Shown here one piece after another: positions 51,624 to 59,403 of a stretch of DNA of 64,000 nt (positions are counted from its first letter, which is position 1; each line of letters starts with the position of its first letter). A program made the translations under genes and the position numbers. This stretch comes from Glacieibacterium sp038210595 (GTDB lineage: Bacteria > Pseudomonadota > Alphaproteobacteria > Sphingomonadales > Sphingomonadaceae), in NCBI GenBank assembly GCA_038210595.1, contig JBBQWN010000005.1, positions 48,688-112,687 of the forward strand. The letters run 5' to 3'. A model generated the notes under the pieces. The model did not search any database, was not told the origin of the DNA, and saw only the letters and a program-made list of their open reading frames with translations.

Positions 51624-52949
51624 TCAGCGGTAGGCGTTCAACCGCCCGTCATCGGTCAGCAGATAGACCGTGCCACCCGCGACGACCGGCGGCAGGTATG
51701 CCGCCGCCTTCAGCTTGACAGCCGAGATCGTCTTGCCGGTGTACGGCGACAGGGTGATCAACTCGCGGTTCGACGCCGCGACGATCAGGCGGTCCGACGC
51801 CAGCACCGGGCCTGCATATTCGATCGGCTTGGTCTTCTTCTTCGGCTTCTCGAAGCGCGGCAGGCGGGTAACCCACTTGATCCGCCCGTCGGCGCGCGCC
51901 GCGCACACCACTTCGCCGTCGAGCGTGACGGCATAGACGTAATCGCCCGCCACCCACGGGGTCGAGATGCCGGCGAAGTTGCGTTCCCACACCCGCTGCC
52001 CGGTCGACAGGTCGATCGCCGCCATGCGGCCACCGTGGCCGATGGCGAACACCCGGCCGCGGTCGATCACCGGCGAGGCGTCGATATCGGTCAGCGCGTT
52101 CAGTGCCGTCGTGCGGCCCGTGCGCGACAGCGCGTCGGTCCACACCGTGCGACCGTTTTCAGCGCGCAGCGCGTTCAGCTCGCCGCTCGAATAGCCGACG
52201 ACGATGGTGTCCTGGGCGTAGGCCGGGGCGCCGCCACCGAGCAGGCCGGCGGTCTCCACGGTGCCCGCGACGTTCCAGCGCGTCTCGCCCTTGTCGGTCG
52301 ACAGCGCGAACAGCTGGTTATCCTGGGTCAGCGCATACAGCCGCCCCGGGGCCACCGTCGGCGCCCCGCGGAACGGCGTGCCCAGCGCGACCCGCCAGAC
52401 CTCGGTACCGTTCGCCGCATCGAACGCCGCGACGACGCCGTAGCCGGTGGTCGCATAGACGCGGCCCTCGCCGTAGCTGACACCGCCGCCAAAGGCCGCG
52501 CGCCGGTCCTCGCCCTTGACGGTGATCGCCGCCTGCCACGCCTCGCGGCCAGTGCCGGCGTCGAAGGCGCGCACCGTCGCTTCGGTGTCCATGATATAGA
52601 TCTTGCCGCCCGCCACCACCGGCGCGGCGTTCAGCCGGCGGGTGGCGTCGCTGCCCCGGCCGATCTGCACCGACCAGGCCTGGCTCAGCGTATCGGGCAG
52701 CTGCAGATGGCCCATCGATTTCGACGGTGAGCCGCCTGGTTGCGGCCAGTCGGCATTGGCCTCGGGCGGGGGCAGGCGGACGGGCACATCGGCGAGCTCG
52801 GCCTCGGCATCGATACGGGTTTCGAAATCCAGCACCGGCACGCGCTCGCCGACCGTCGGTGTCTTTGCCTTGCCGCCCTTCAGGAGGTTGCAGCCCGACA
52901 GGGCGAGGCCGAGCGCCAGCGGCACCGCGAGAACCGGATACGCCCGCAT
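51624..52949 (-). CDS. bamB: Outer membrane assembly lipoprotein BamB (PQQ-like beta-propeller)
   Basis: A 441-residue lipoprotein (lipobox LSGC, Cys20). The repeated blades are visible as VAGGKIYIMDTEATVRAFDAGTGREAW, GRLYALTQDNQLFALSTDKGETRW and YVYAVTLDGEVVCAARADGRIKW. BamB is a Bam-complex subunit that helps insert beta-barrel proteins. It overlaps the YfgM-like gene by one base (TAATG); the pair precedes the der region as in other proteobacteria. Confidence 0.88.
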   Translation of the reverse strand: MRAYPVLAVPLALGLALSGCNLLKGGKAKTPTVGERVPVLDFETRIDAEAELADVPVRLPPPEANADWPQPGGSPSKSMGHLQLPDTLSQAWSVQIGRGSDATRRLNAAPVVAGGKIYIMDTEATVRAFDAGTGREAWQAAITVKGEDRRAAFGGGVSYGEGRVYATTGYGVVAAFDAANGTEVWRVALGTPFRGAPTVAPGRLYALTQDNQLFALSTDKGETRWNVAGTVETAGLLGGGAPAYAQDTIVVGYSSGELNALRAENGRTVWTDALSRTGRTTALNALTDIDASPVIDRGRVFAIGHGGRMAAIDLSTGQRVWERNFAGISTPWVAGDYVYAVTLDGEVVCAARADGRIKWVTRLPRFEKPKKKTKPIEYAGPVLASDRLIVAASNRELITLSPYTGKTISAVKLKAAAYLPPVVAGGTVYLLTDDGRLNAYR

Positions 52950-53623
52950 TACTTGACCTCCACGCCGAGCGATTCGGCCAGTTGCTGGGCGCGCCCACGC
53001 AGCGGCACCGAGAGTGTCTTGTCGGCCGCAATGCTGGCCAGCAGCGCGCCGGCCAGCTGCGGCTGGTTCGCCTTCAACCGCGCCGCCGCGGTCATCTCGC
53101 CCGCCACGCCGAACCAGGGGTTGCCGGGAACGCTGAGCGACTTCAGGCGGTCGATCACGGTCTGTGGCGGCAGGGCGTCGAACTGCAGCCGTATCGACTT
53201 GATGGTGGCAAGATCGCGGAACGGCTGCGGTTGCGCCGCATCGGCTGCGATCGCGTCATAGATCGCGACGGCGCGCGCACTATCGCCGGCGGTGGTTGCC
53301 GCGGTCGCCTGGGTCAGCTTTGCAAGCGTCGCATAGCCGTCGTTGCCGCCCGCCAGCTTCGCCAGCACCGGGGTCGCGGCGGGCAGGTTGCCAGTCTCAA
53401 TCTTGCCGAGCGCGAGCGCGAATTCCTCGCCCTTGATACCCGCGGCCCGCGCCTGTTCGGCCCGCCACCACAGGAAACCGCCAAGCGCGACGAGAAGCAG
53501 GACGATGGCCGCGATCAGCCAGCGGCCCCAGCGCGCCCACAGCGTGTTCAGCTGGGCGCGGCGGTATTCCTCGTCGACTTCGCGGATGAAGCTGTCGTCG
53601 GTTGCGCCGGGAAGGAGGGCCAA
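52949..53623 (-). CDS. YfgM-like membrane protein with TPR-like periplasmic domain
   Basis: A 224-residue protein with one membrane helix (about residues 31-53, RWLIAAIVLLLVALGGFLWW) and an Ala-rich helical periplasmic part. DSFIREVDEEYRRAQLNTLWARWGRWL is the family opening. I choose TTG 53623 (MALLPGATDD), which matches related proteins; longer frames add a basic stretch without support. YfgM proteins act with the Sec translocon and periplasmic chaperones. It is cotranscribed with bamB. Confidence 0.75.
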   Translation of the reverse strand: MALLPGATDDSFIREVDEEYRRAQLNTLWARWGRWLIAAIVLLLVALGGFLWWRAEQARAAGIKGEEFALALGKIETGNLPAATPVLAKLAGGNDGYATLAKLTQATAATTAGDSARAVAIYDAIAADAAQPQPFRDLATIKSIRLQFDALPPQTVIDRLKSLSVPGNPWFGVAGEMTAAARLKANQPQLAGALLASIAADKTLSVPLRGRAQQLAESLGVEVK

Positions 53624-53704
53624 GTGGGAAAGCTTTCGAAGACGGAACCGGAGCGCACCCTTAGCGGCAGGCGGGCGTCGGCGCAAAACATATGGATGGA
53701 AGCG

Positions 53705-54583
53705 TTAACTTCCCGCAACCGGGGGCACCTTCGCCGCATAGAGCTCGGCCTCGCCCGGAAAGCTGCGGTCGCGGACCGCGCCGGCATAGGCCGCGGCCGC
53801 CACGCCGATGCGCCCGGCGAAATCGTCGAAGCGGCGGACGAAGCGCGGGGTCCGTTCGAACATCCCCAGCATGTCATCGACCACGAGGACCTGGCCGTCG
53901 CAGGCGTTGGATGCGCCGATGCCGATGGTGGGGCAGGCCACCGCCGCCGTGATTGCCTGCCCCAGCGGCTCGACGACCCCCTCGACGACCATTGCGAAAG
54001 CACCGGCGTCGGCAACAGCCCGGGCATCGGCGAGGATCTTCGCAGCTTCCGCCTCGCTGCGCCCGCGCGCGCCATAGCTGCCAAGCACATTGATCGCCTG
54101 CGGGGTCAGGCCGACGTGGCTCATTACGGGCACGCCGCGCTCGACCAGGAACCGCACCGTCGCCGCCATTGCCGCGCCGCCCTCCAGCTTGACTGCCGCT
54201 GCGCCGGTCTCGTGCAGCACCCGCGCCGCGCTGGCAAAGGCCTGCTCCGGCGATGCCTCATAGGTGCCGAACGGCAGGTCGACGACGACGACGCTGTGAT
54301 AGCTGCCGCGCACCACCGCAGCGCCATGCGCGCACATCATGTCGAGCGTCACGCGCACCGTGGTGTCGAGGCCATAGATCACCTGCCCCAGGCTATCGCC
54401 GACCAGCAGCAGGTCGCAGTGCGCGTCGAGCAGCTGCGCCATCCGCGCCGTGTAGGCGGTCAACATCACCAGCGGCACACCGCCCTTGCGCGCCGCCACG
54501 CCGGGCACGGTCAGCCGCTTCATCGGTGCGGGTGTCGGCGTGGCGCGGGAGGTCGCGGTGTCGAGGGTGAAGGTCGTGGACAT
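53705..54583 (-). CDS. panB: 3-methyl-2-oxobutanoate hydroxymethyltransferase
   Basis: A 292-residue PanB, the first committed step to pantothenate and CoA: ketoisovalerate plus methylene-tetrahydrofolate gives ketopantoate. The TIM-barrel segments LLLVGDSLGQVIYGLDTTVRVTLDMM, GAAAVKLEGG, VMSHVGLTPQ and IGIGASNACDGQVLVVDDMLG are diagnostic. ATG 54583 (MSTTFTLDT) is the start; upstream residues in the frame have no family match. It stands alone. Confidence 0.94.
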   Translation of the reverse strand: MSTTFTLDTATSRATPTPAPMKRLTVPGVAARKGGVPLVMLTAYTARMAQLLDAHCDLLLVGDSLGQVIYGLDTTVRVTLDMMCAHGAAVVRGSYHSVVVVDLPFGTYEASPEQAFASAARVLHETGAAAVKLEGGAAMAATVRFLVERGVPVMSHVGLTPQAINVLGSYGARGRSEAEAAKILADARAVADAGAFAMVVEGVVEPLGQAITAAVACPTIGIGASNACDGQVLVVDDMLGMFERTPRFVRRFDDFAGRIGVAAAAYAGAVRDRSFPGEAELYAAKVPPVAGS

Positions 54584-54676
54584 GGCGCGGGTTTGCCCCA
54601 AATCGTGGCCGTCCGCTACTTGTCGCCGCCTTCCCGCCGCACTATACACATCGGAGGCACATCCGCGGAGTCGGCC

Positions 54677-55033
54677 ATGGCGAGCGCAGCGTCCCGTTTC
54701 CACATTGTCCTGTCACCCGACGAGCGACGGGCGTGGACCGGAAATGCCGCCAAACTCGGCGTACCGACGTCCGAATATGTCCGTCGCGCCGTCGCGTCCT
54801 ACAATGCCGGTGCCAATGACGATGAGCTGGAGCGGCTGGCCGGCCTCGCCGACGAAGCTGCCGCCGCCTCGGCCCGCATGTCGGCGATGATCGACCACGC
54901 CGTCGCCGCCGTCGACCGGCCGATCGACGAGGCGGGCATTCGCGCCCGTGCCGATGCCGAGGCCGCGCTGTGGGATTTTGATTCCGCCGTGCTTGATTTC
55001 CGCCCCGATCGGCGCGCCGCTCCGGCCGCATGA
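54677..55033 (+). CDS. Unknown small protein, ribbon-helix-helix-like N-terminus
   Basis: A 118-residue protein starting at ATG 54677. The N-terminal FHIVLSPDERRAWTGNAAKLGVPTSEYVRRAVASYN has the beta-strand and two-helix pattern of ribbon-helix-helix DNA-binding proteins; the remainder is Ala/Asp-rich helical. It is coupled by ATGA to a 66-residue coiled-coil protein and points at parB. I do not recognise a named family. A regulatory or partition-accessory role is a guess from fold and position. Confidence 0.55.
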   Translation: MASAASRFHIVLSPDERRAWTGNAAKLGVPTSEYVRRAVASYNAGANDDELERLAGLADEAAAASARMSAMIDHAVAAVDRPIDEAGIRARADAEAALWDFDSAVLDFRPDRRAAPAA

Positions 55034-55230
55034 GTGTCGTCGACCGCATCTGGAACGGCCTCAAGGCCGTTATCCAGCTTGAAACCGACGTCGCCCGCCT
55101 GACCGCCCGCGTCGAACAGCTCGATGCCCGCGAACGCGAGACTCGCGAACGGCTGATTTACCTCGAGGGGGTGATCGCAGGCGCGCGGAGCCGCGCGGCA
55201 CCGCGGCAGCTCGACGGGCCGGCCACCTAG
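55030..55230 (+). CDS. Unknown 66-residue coiled-coil protein
   Basis: A short protein with a continuous heptad-like stretch (LETDVARLTARVEQLDARERETRERLIYLEGVI, residues about 17-49) and an Arg/Ala-rich tail. It overlaps the upstream gene (ATGA) and the convergent parB end by four bases. The tight coupling at both sides argues for a real gene. It could oligomerise and partner the 118-residue protein. Function unknown. Confidence 0.5.
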   Translation: MSVVDRIWNGLKAVIQLETDVARLTARVEQLDARERETRERLIYLEGVIAGARSRAAPRQLDGPAT

Positions 55231-56123
55231 GGTTCGAACCCGCGCGGGCTGGTCAGCAGGCGCTGGCAGATCATGTCGAGCACGTCGAGACTCTGGTATT
55301 CGACGACGACCGTGCCCGCCCACGGCCCTTCCTCGCCCGGTACGACGCGGATGACGGTGCCGAGCGCGTCCGCGACCGACGCCTCCAGCGCGGCAAGGTT
55401 GGGGTCGCGTGGCGTCGTCGTGCGCAGCCGGCCCCCGTCTGGCTTGACCTCGACATGCGCGCCCTTGCGGACCGCCGCCTCCATCTGACGCACCGACCAG
55501 CCCTCCTTCACCGCCTTTTCGGCGAGTGTGGCGGCGTCGGCATGGCCGATGATCGCGCGGGCGTGGCTGGCGCTAAGCCGGCCATCGATGACCATCTGGC
55601 GAATATCGTGCGGCAGCTCGAGCGTCCGCAACAGGTTGACGACATAGGGCCGCGACTTCCCGACCGCCGTGGCCACGGCCTCCAGCGTGTGGCCATGCTC
55701 GTCGATCAGGCGGCGATAGCCCTCCGCCTCCTCGATCGCATTGAGGTCGGCGCGCTGGACGTTTTCGATGATGGCAATCTCGAAGGCGGTGCGATCATCG
55801 AGCTCGCGCACCGTCACCGGCATCTCGTGCAGTCCCGCCAGCTGCGCCGCGCGCCAGCGCCGCTCGCCAGCGACGATTTCGTACCGGTCGTTGGCGACGG
55901 CGCGCACCAGGATCGGCTGCAGCACGCCGTGCTCGCGCATCGAACTGGCGAGATCGTCGAGCGCCGCCGCCTCGAAGCGCCGCCGCGGCTGGCCCGGGTT
56001 CGGCGCAATCCGCGCGATCGCGACGATGGTCGGCGCGCCCGGCGGCTGCGGCGTTGCGGTCGCCGCCGCAACCTCGTCCATCAGTGCGCTGAGCCCCCGC
56101 CCAAGCCCGGTCCTTCGCATCAA
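55227..56123 (-). CDS. parB: Chromosome partitioning protein ParB
   Basis: A 298-residue ParB/Spo0J. The CTPase domain contains IAPNPGQPRRRFEAAALDDLASSMREHGVLQPILVR, the GERRWRAAQLAG box and the NVQRADLNAIEEAEGYRRL segment. A helix-turn-helix follows (VATAVGKSRPYVVNLLRTLELP) with the HARAIIGH helix, and the C-terminal dimerisation domain ends it. It binds the parS sites inside rsmG and mnmG upstream. ATGA overlap with parA. Confidence 0.96.
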   Translation of the reverse strand: MMRRTGLGRGLSALMDEVAAATATPQPPGAPTIVAIARIAPNPGQPRRRFEAAALDDLASSMREHGVLQPILVRAVANDRYEIVAGERRWRAAQLAGLHEMPVTVRELDDRTAFEIAIIENVQRADLNAIEEAEGYRRLIDEHGHTLEAVATAVGKSRPYVVNLLRTLELPHDIRQMVIDGRLSASHARAIIGHADAATLAEKAVKEGWSVRQMEAAVRKGAHVEVKPDGGRLRTTTPRDPNLAALEASVADALGTVIRVVPGEEGPWAGTVVVEYQSLDVLDMICQRLLTSPRGFEP

Positions 56124-56893
56124 GCTGCTGCTTTCGTTGGGGTTTTGCGGGCGATAACTTCCCGCGCCAGTTCAAGATAGGCCTGGCTGCCGGAACACCG
56201 CAGGTCGTAGACGATGGCCGGCAGGCCGTGGCTTGGCGCTTCCGACAGGCGGACGTTGCGCGGCACCACGGTGTTGAAAACTTGTGCGCCCATGACGGCG
56301 CGAACGTCGGCGGCGACCGCTTCCGACAGACGGTTGCGGCGGTCGGCCATGGTCAGCACGACGCCGAGGATGCCGAGCCGCGGGTTCGGGCCCGATCGCA
56401 CCCGCTCAACCGTGGCGAGCAACTCGCTCAGCCCCTCGAGTGCAAAGAACTCCGCCTGTAATGGTATCAATAATTTGTCGGCAGCGGTTAAGGCATTCAG
56501 CGTAAGTTGCCCAAGCGACGGCGGGCAGTCGATCAGCACCCAGTCATAAGGGTCGGCCGCGTCGAGCGCCGCCGCCAGCCGGTGCAGCCGCCGGTCGACC
56601 TCGATCAGCTCGACTTCCGCCCCCGACAGCGCCGAGGTGGCGGGCACGAGCGACAGGCCCGGTATGCTGGTCGGCACGGTCGCCTCGGCGATGCTCGCGC
56701 TCTCGCACAGCACATCGTAGGTGGTGCGCTTGCGCTGCGCCCGCCCGATGCCCAGTCCGGTCGAGGCGTTGCCCTGGGGGTCGATGTCGATGAGCAGGAC
56801 ACGCGCGCCGCTCGCCGCGAGCGCCGTCGCCAGGTTGATCGCGGTCGTCGTCTTGCCGACCCCGCCCTTCTGGTTGGCGACCGCGACCCTCAT
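56120..56893 (-). CDS. parA: Chromosome partitioning ATPase ParA (Soj)
   Basis: A 257-residue Walker-type ParA. The deviant Walker A is KGGVGKTTTAINLA (with the signature lysine), Walker B is DWVLIDCPPSLG, and VLTMADRRNRLSEAV and FNTVVPRNVRLSEAPSHG follow. It moves ParB-bound origins. Coupled to rsmG (ATGA) and parB. Confidence 0.97.
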   Translation of the reverse strand: MRVAVANQKGGVGKTTTAINLATALAASGARVLLIDIDPQGNASTGLGIGRAQRKRTTYDVLCESASIAEATVPTSIPGLSLVPATSALSGAEVELIEVDRRLHRLAAALDAADPYDWVLIDCPPSLGQLTLNALTAADKLLIPLQAEFFALEGLSELLATVERVRSGPNPRLGILGVVLTMADRRNRLSEAVAADVRAVMGAQVFNTVVPRNVRLSEAPSHGLPAIVYDLRCSGSQAYLELAREVIARKTPTKAAA

Positions 56894-57498
56894 CGGCGTT
56901 CCACGTGAAACGCACGGACGATGCGCGCGTCGGGATTCGTAACGCTCGGGACGAGCTCGGCTTCAAAGCGGAACACCTGACGGGCTTCGGCCAGTTCGTT
57001 CGCCACGCTCGCGCCCTTGGGCAGCAGCCAGTGCGTATCCGGCGTGGCGAACCGTAACCCCCAGTCGAACAGCCGAACCAGCGGTGCGCACGCCCGCGCG
57101 CTGATGATGGCGGCAGGAAAGGCGTTGAGGGACTCCACCCGGGCATTGTGCACGGTCACCTCGGTGAGCGCCAGTTCGTCGGCGACCAACCGGAGGAATC
57201 CCGCCTTTTTGCCGGTCGATTCGACGAGGTGAACCGGACCCGCCCGCAACAGCGCTGCCACCAGCCCGGGAAAGCCGGCGCCGCTACCCAGATCGATCCA
57301 AACGCCGGGACGAGCGTATCGCACCAGTTGCGCCGAATCGGCGAAATGCCGCGTCCATACCTCCGGCAGGGTCGCCGGCCCGACCAGATTGAACCGCGCC
57401 TGCCACGTCGCCAGCAGATCGGCGTAGCGATCGAACTTCGCCATTGTAGTGTCCGGCACGCCAAAATCGGCCGCGAATGTTTCACGTGAAACAGTCAC
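56890..57498 (-). CDS. rsmG: 16S rRNA 7-methylguanosine methyltransferase RsmG
   Basis: A 202-residue SAM-dependent methyltransferase that modifies G527 of 16S rRNA. The SAM site is IDLGSGAGFPGLVAAL, with FNLVG before it and VHLVESTGKKAGFLR after. The GTG start overlaps the mnmG stop (GTGA). A perfect parS site (57478-57493) is embedded in its first codons. Confidence 0.95.
   Translation of the reverse strand: MTVSRETFAADFGVPDTTMAKFDRYADLLATWQARFNLVGPATLPEVWTRHFADSAQLVRYARPGVWIDLGSGAGFPGLVAALLRAGPVHLVESTGKKAGFLRLVADELALTEVTVHNARVESLNAFPAAIISARACAPLVRLFDWGLRFATPDTHWLLPKGASVANELAEARQVFRFEAELVPSVTNPDARIVRAFHVERR
56897..56912. promoter_or_regulatory. parS-like site (three mismatches)
   Basis: CGTTCCACGTGAAACG between the rsmG end and parA start. 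It differs from TGTTTCACGTGAAACA at positions 1, 5 and 16 but keeps the CACGTG core. Confidence 0.55.
57478..57493. promoter_or_regulatory. parS site, perfect consensus
   Basis: TGTTTCACGTGAAACA, the exact 16-bp palindrome bound by ParB, inside the start of rsmG. Confidence 0.95.
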
Positions 57499-59336
57499 GC
57501 GGCGCGGCGGACATGGGCGAACAGGGCCGTTATCGCGGCGGGCGTTATGCCCGGCACACGCGATGCGGCCCCGATCGTCGCAGGCCGGGCCGCTGCCAGC
57601 CGCTGGCGCATCTCGGTCGACAGGCCACCGACGCGGGCGAAGTCGAGCGAGGCGGGTAGGGCCAGCGCCTCGTCCCGTCGGAAACGCTCGATATCAATGT
57701 CTTGGCGCGTCAGGTACGAGGCATAGCGGGCGTCCACGGCAACAACTTCCGCGATTCGCGGGTCGATGCTATCGAGTTCCGGCCATACCCGCTCGGCCGC
57801 GGCCCAGTCGACGTCCGGAAACCGCAGCCACTCGAACGCGCTGCGTTCAACGCCGTCTTGCCGCACGATAACGCCAGCTTCGGCAAGCCTATGCGGAGTC
57901 GCACATAAACGCTCCAGCAGCGCGCGCGCCGCAGCGAGCGCCGAAGCCTTGGCGTTAAAATCTGTTTCACGTGAAGCAGTGACCAGTCCAAACGCAATCC
58001 CGGCGGGCGTCAGCCGCTGGTCGGCATTATCGGCGCGCAGCCGGAGCCGATATTCGGCGCGCGATGTGAACATTCGATAGGGCTCACTGGCGCCCTGCGT
58101 GACCAGATCGTCCAGCATGACCCCCAAATACGAGTCGGCGCGATCGAATACCGCTTCGAACAGTCCGGAAGCTGCCCGCGCCGCATTAAGGCCGGCGACC
58201 AGGCCCTGCGCCGCTGCTTCTTCGTAGCCGGTAGTGCCGTTGATCTGACCCGCGAGCCACAAGCCGGGGTGGTCGAGTGCGCGCAGCCCTGGCGTCAGTG
58301 CGCGCGGATCGACATGGTCGTACTCGACGGCATAGCCTGGCCGCACCATCCTGGCCCGTTCCAGTCCGGGAATCGTTGCCACCAACGCCGCCTGTACATC
58401 AGCCGGTAGCGAGGTCGAAATGCCGTTAGGGTAGATGGTGCTGTCGTCCAGCCCCTCGGGCTCAAGGAAGATCTGATGGCTGTCGCGGTCGCCAAAGCGC
58501 ATCACCTTGTCTTCAAGGGCTGGGCAATAGCGTGGTCCCTGCCCCTCGATCCGCCCGGCATACATCGGCGCGAGGTGAAGGTTGGCACGGACGATCGCGT
58601 GCGTGGCGCTGGTCGTGCGTGTGACAGCACATGGCAGCTGCGGCAGACGCGTTCCACGTGGAACACCGGACATCGAAAACGGCTCGTCGTCGCCGTGCTG
58701 CCACTCGAGACGCGCCCAGTCGATCGTGCGGCCGTCGAGCCGTGGCGGCGTGCCGGTCTTGAGCCGCGCCATCGGCAGGTCAAGGTTTCGCAGAGCCTGC
58801 GCCAGCCCGCTTGCGGACCTGGCCCCGTGGCGGCCGCCCGCGGTCGTCGCATCGCCGATGTGCATAAGGCCGGCAAGGAACGTGCCCGTCGTGATCACAG
58901 TGCTCGTCGCCTCGATCGGGCCGACCGAAGTGGCCACCCCAGCGACGCGCTCGCCGTCGAGGATCAAGCCTTCTGCGGCCGCTTCGATGATCGTCAGCTC
59001 TGGTTGCTGCGCCAGCAATGCCGCCATTGCGCCGCGGTAGCGTTTGCGGTCGCACTGGACGCGTGGCCCCTGCACTGCTGGCCCCTTGCGGCGATTTAGC
59101 AGGCGGTACTGGATGGCCGCAGCATCGGCCGCACGCCCCATCAGGCCATCAAGCGCGTCGATTTCGCGGACGAGGTGACCCTTGCCCAGCCCACCGATAG
59201 CCGGGTTACACGACATCTGGCCGGTGTCGTCCAAAGACAGCGTGACCAGAGCGACACGCGCGCCGGTACGCGCCGCGGCGGCAGCGGCCTCGCATCCGGC
59301 GTGTCCGGCACCGATGACAACAACGTCGTAGGGCAT
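57495..59336 (-). CDS. mnmG: tRNA uridine 5-carboxymethylaminomethyl modification enzyme MnmG (GidA)
   Basis: A 613-residue FAD enzyme that, with MnmE, modifies U34 of certain tRNAs. The dinucleotide fold VVVIGAGHAGCEAAAAAARTG starts the protein; GRAADAAAIQYRLLNRRKGPAVQGPRVQCDR and GYEEAAAQGLVAGLNAA are MnmG signatures. The C-terminal helical domain ends in PAAITALFAHVRR. ATG 59336. The gene carries two parS-like sites within its coding region. Confidence 0.96.
   Translation of the reverse strand: MPYDVVVIGAGHAGCEAAAAAARTGARVALVTLSLDDTGQMSCNPAIGGLGKGHLVREIDALDGLMGRAADAAAIQYRLLNRRKGPAVQGPRVQCDRKRYRGAMAALLAQQPELTIIEAAAEGLILDGERVAGVATSVGPIEATSTVITTGTFLAGLMHIGDATTAGGRHGARSASGLAQALRNLDLPMARLKTGTPPRLDGRTIDWARLEWQHGDDEPFSMSGVPRGTRLPQLPCAVTRTTSATHAIVRANLHLAPMYAGRIEGQGPRYCPALEDKVMRFGDRDSHQIFLEPEGLDDSTIYPNGISTSLPADVQAALVATIPGLERARMVRPGYAVEYDHVDPRALTPGLRALDHPGLWLAGQINGTTGYEEAAAQGLVAGLNAARAASGLFEAVFDRADSYLGVMLDDLVTQGASEPYRMFTSRAEYRLRLRADNADQRLTPAGIAFGLVTASRETDFNAKASALAAARALLERLCATPHRLAEAGVIVRQDGVERSAFEWLRFPDVDWAAAERVWPELDSIDPRIAEVVAVDARYASYLTRQDIDIERFRRDEALALPASLDFARVGGLSTEMRQRLAAARPATIGAASRVPGITPAAITALFAHVRRAA
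57963..57978. promoter_or_regulatory. parS-like site (one mismatch)
   Basis: TGTTTCACGTGAAGCA inside mnmG; only position 14 differs from the consensus. Confidence 0.85.
58650..58665. promoter_or_regulatory. parS-like site (three mismatches)
   Basis: CGTTCCACGTGGAACA inside mnmG. The symmetric GTTCCACGTGGAAC core is kept, but positions 1, 5 and 12 deviate, so binding would be weaker. Confidence 0.5.
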
Positions 59337-59363
59337 GATGGCCCGATAGTCGAAAGCGCAGGT

Positions 59364-59379
59364 TATTTCACGTGAAACA
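59364..59379. promoter_or_regulatory. parS-like site (one mismatch)
   Basis: TATTTCACGTGAAACA in the 67-base gap between mnmE and mnmG; one deviation at position 2. Close spacing (24 bases) to the next site. Confidence 0.85.
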
Positions 59380-59387
59380 TTCCGGCG

Positions 59388-59403
59388 CGTTTCACGTGAA
59401 ACA
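59388..59403. promoter_or_regulatory. parS-like site (one mismatch)
   Basis: CGTTTCACGTGAAACA, touching the mnmE stop codon; one deviation at position 1. Confidence 0.87.
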
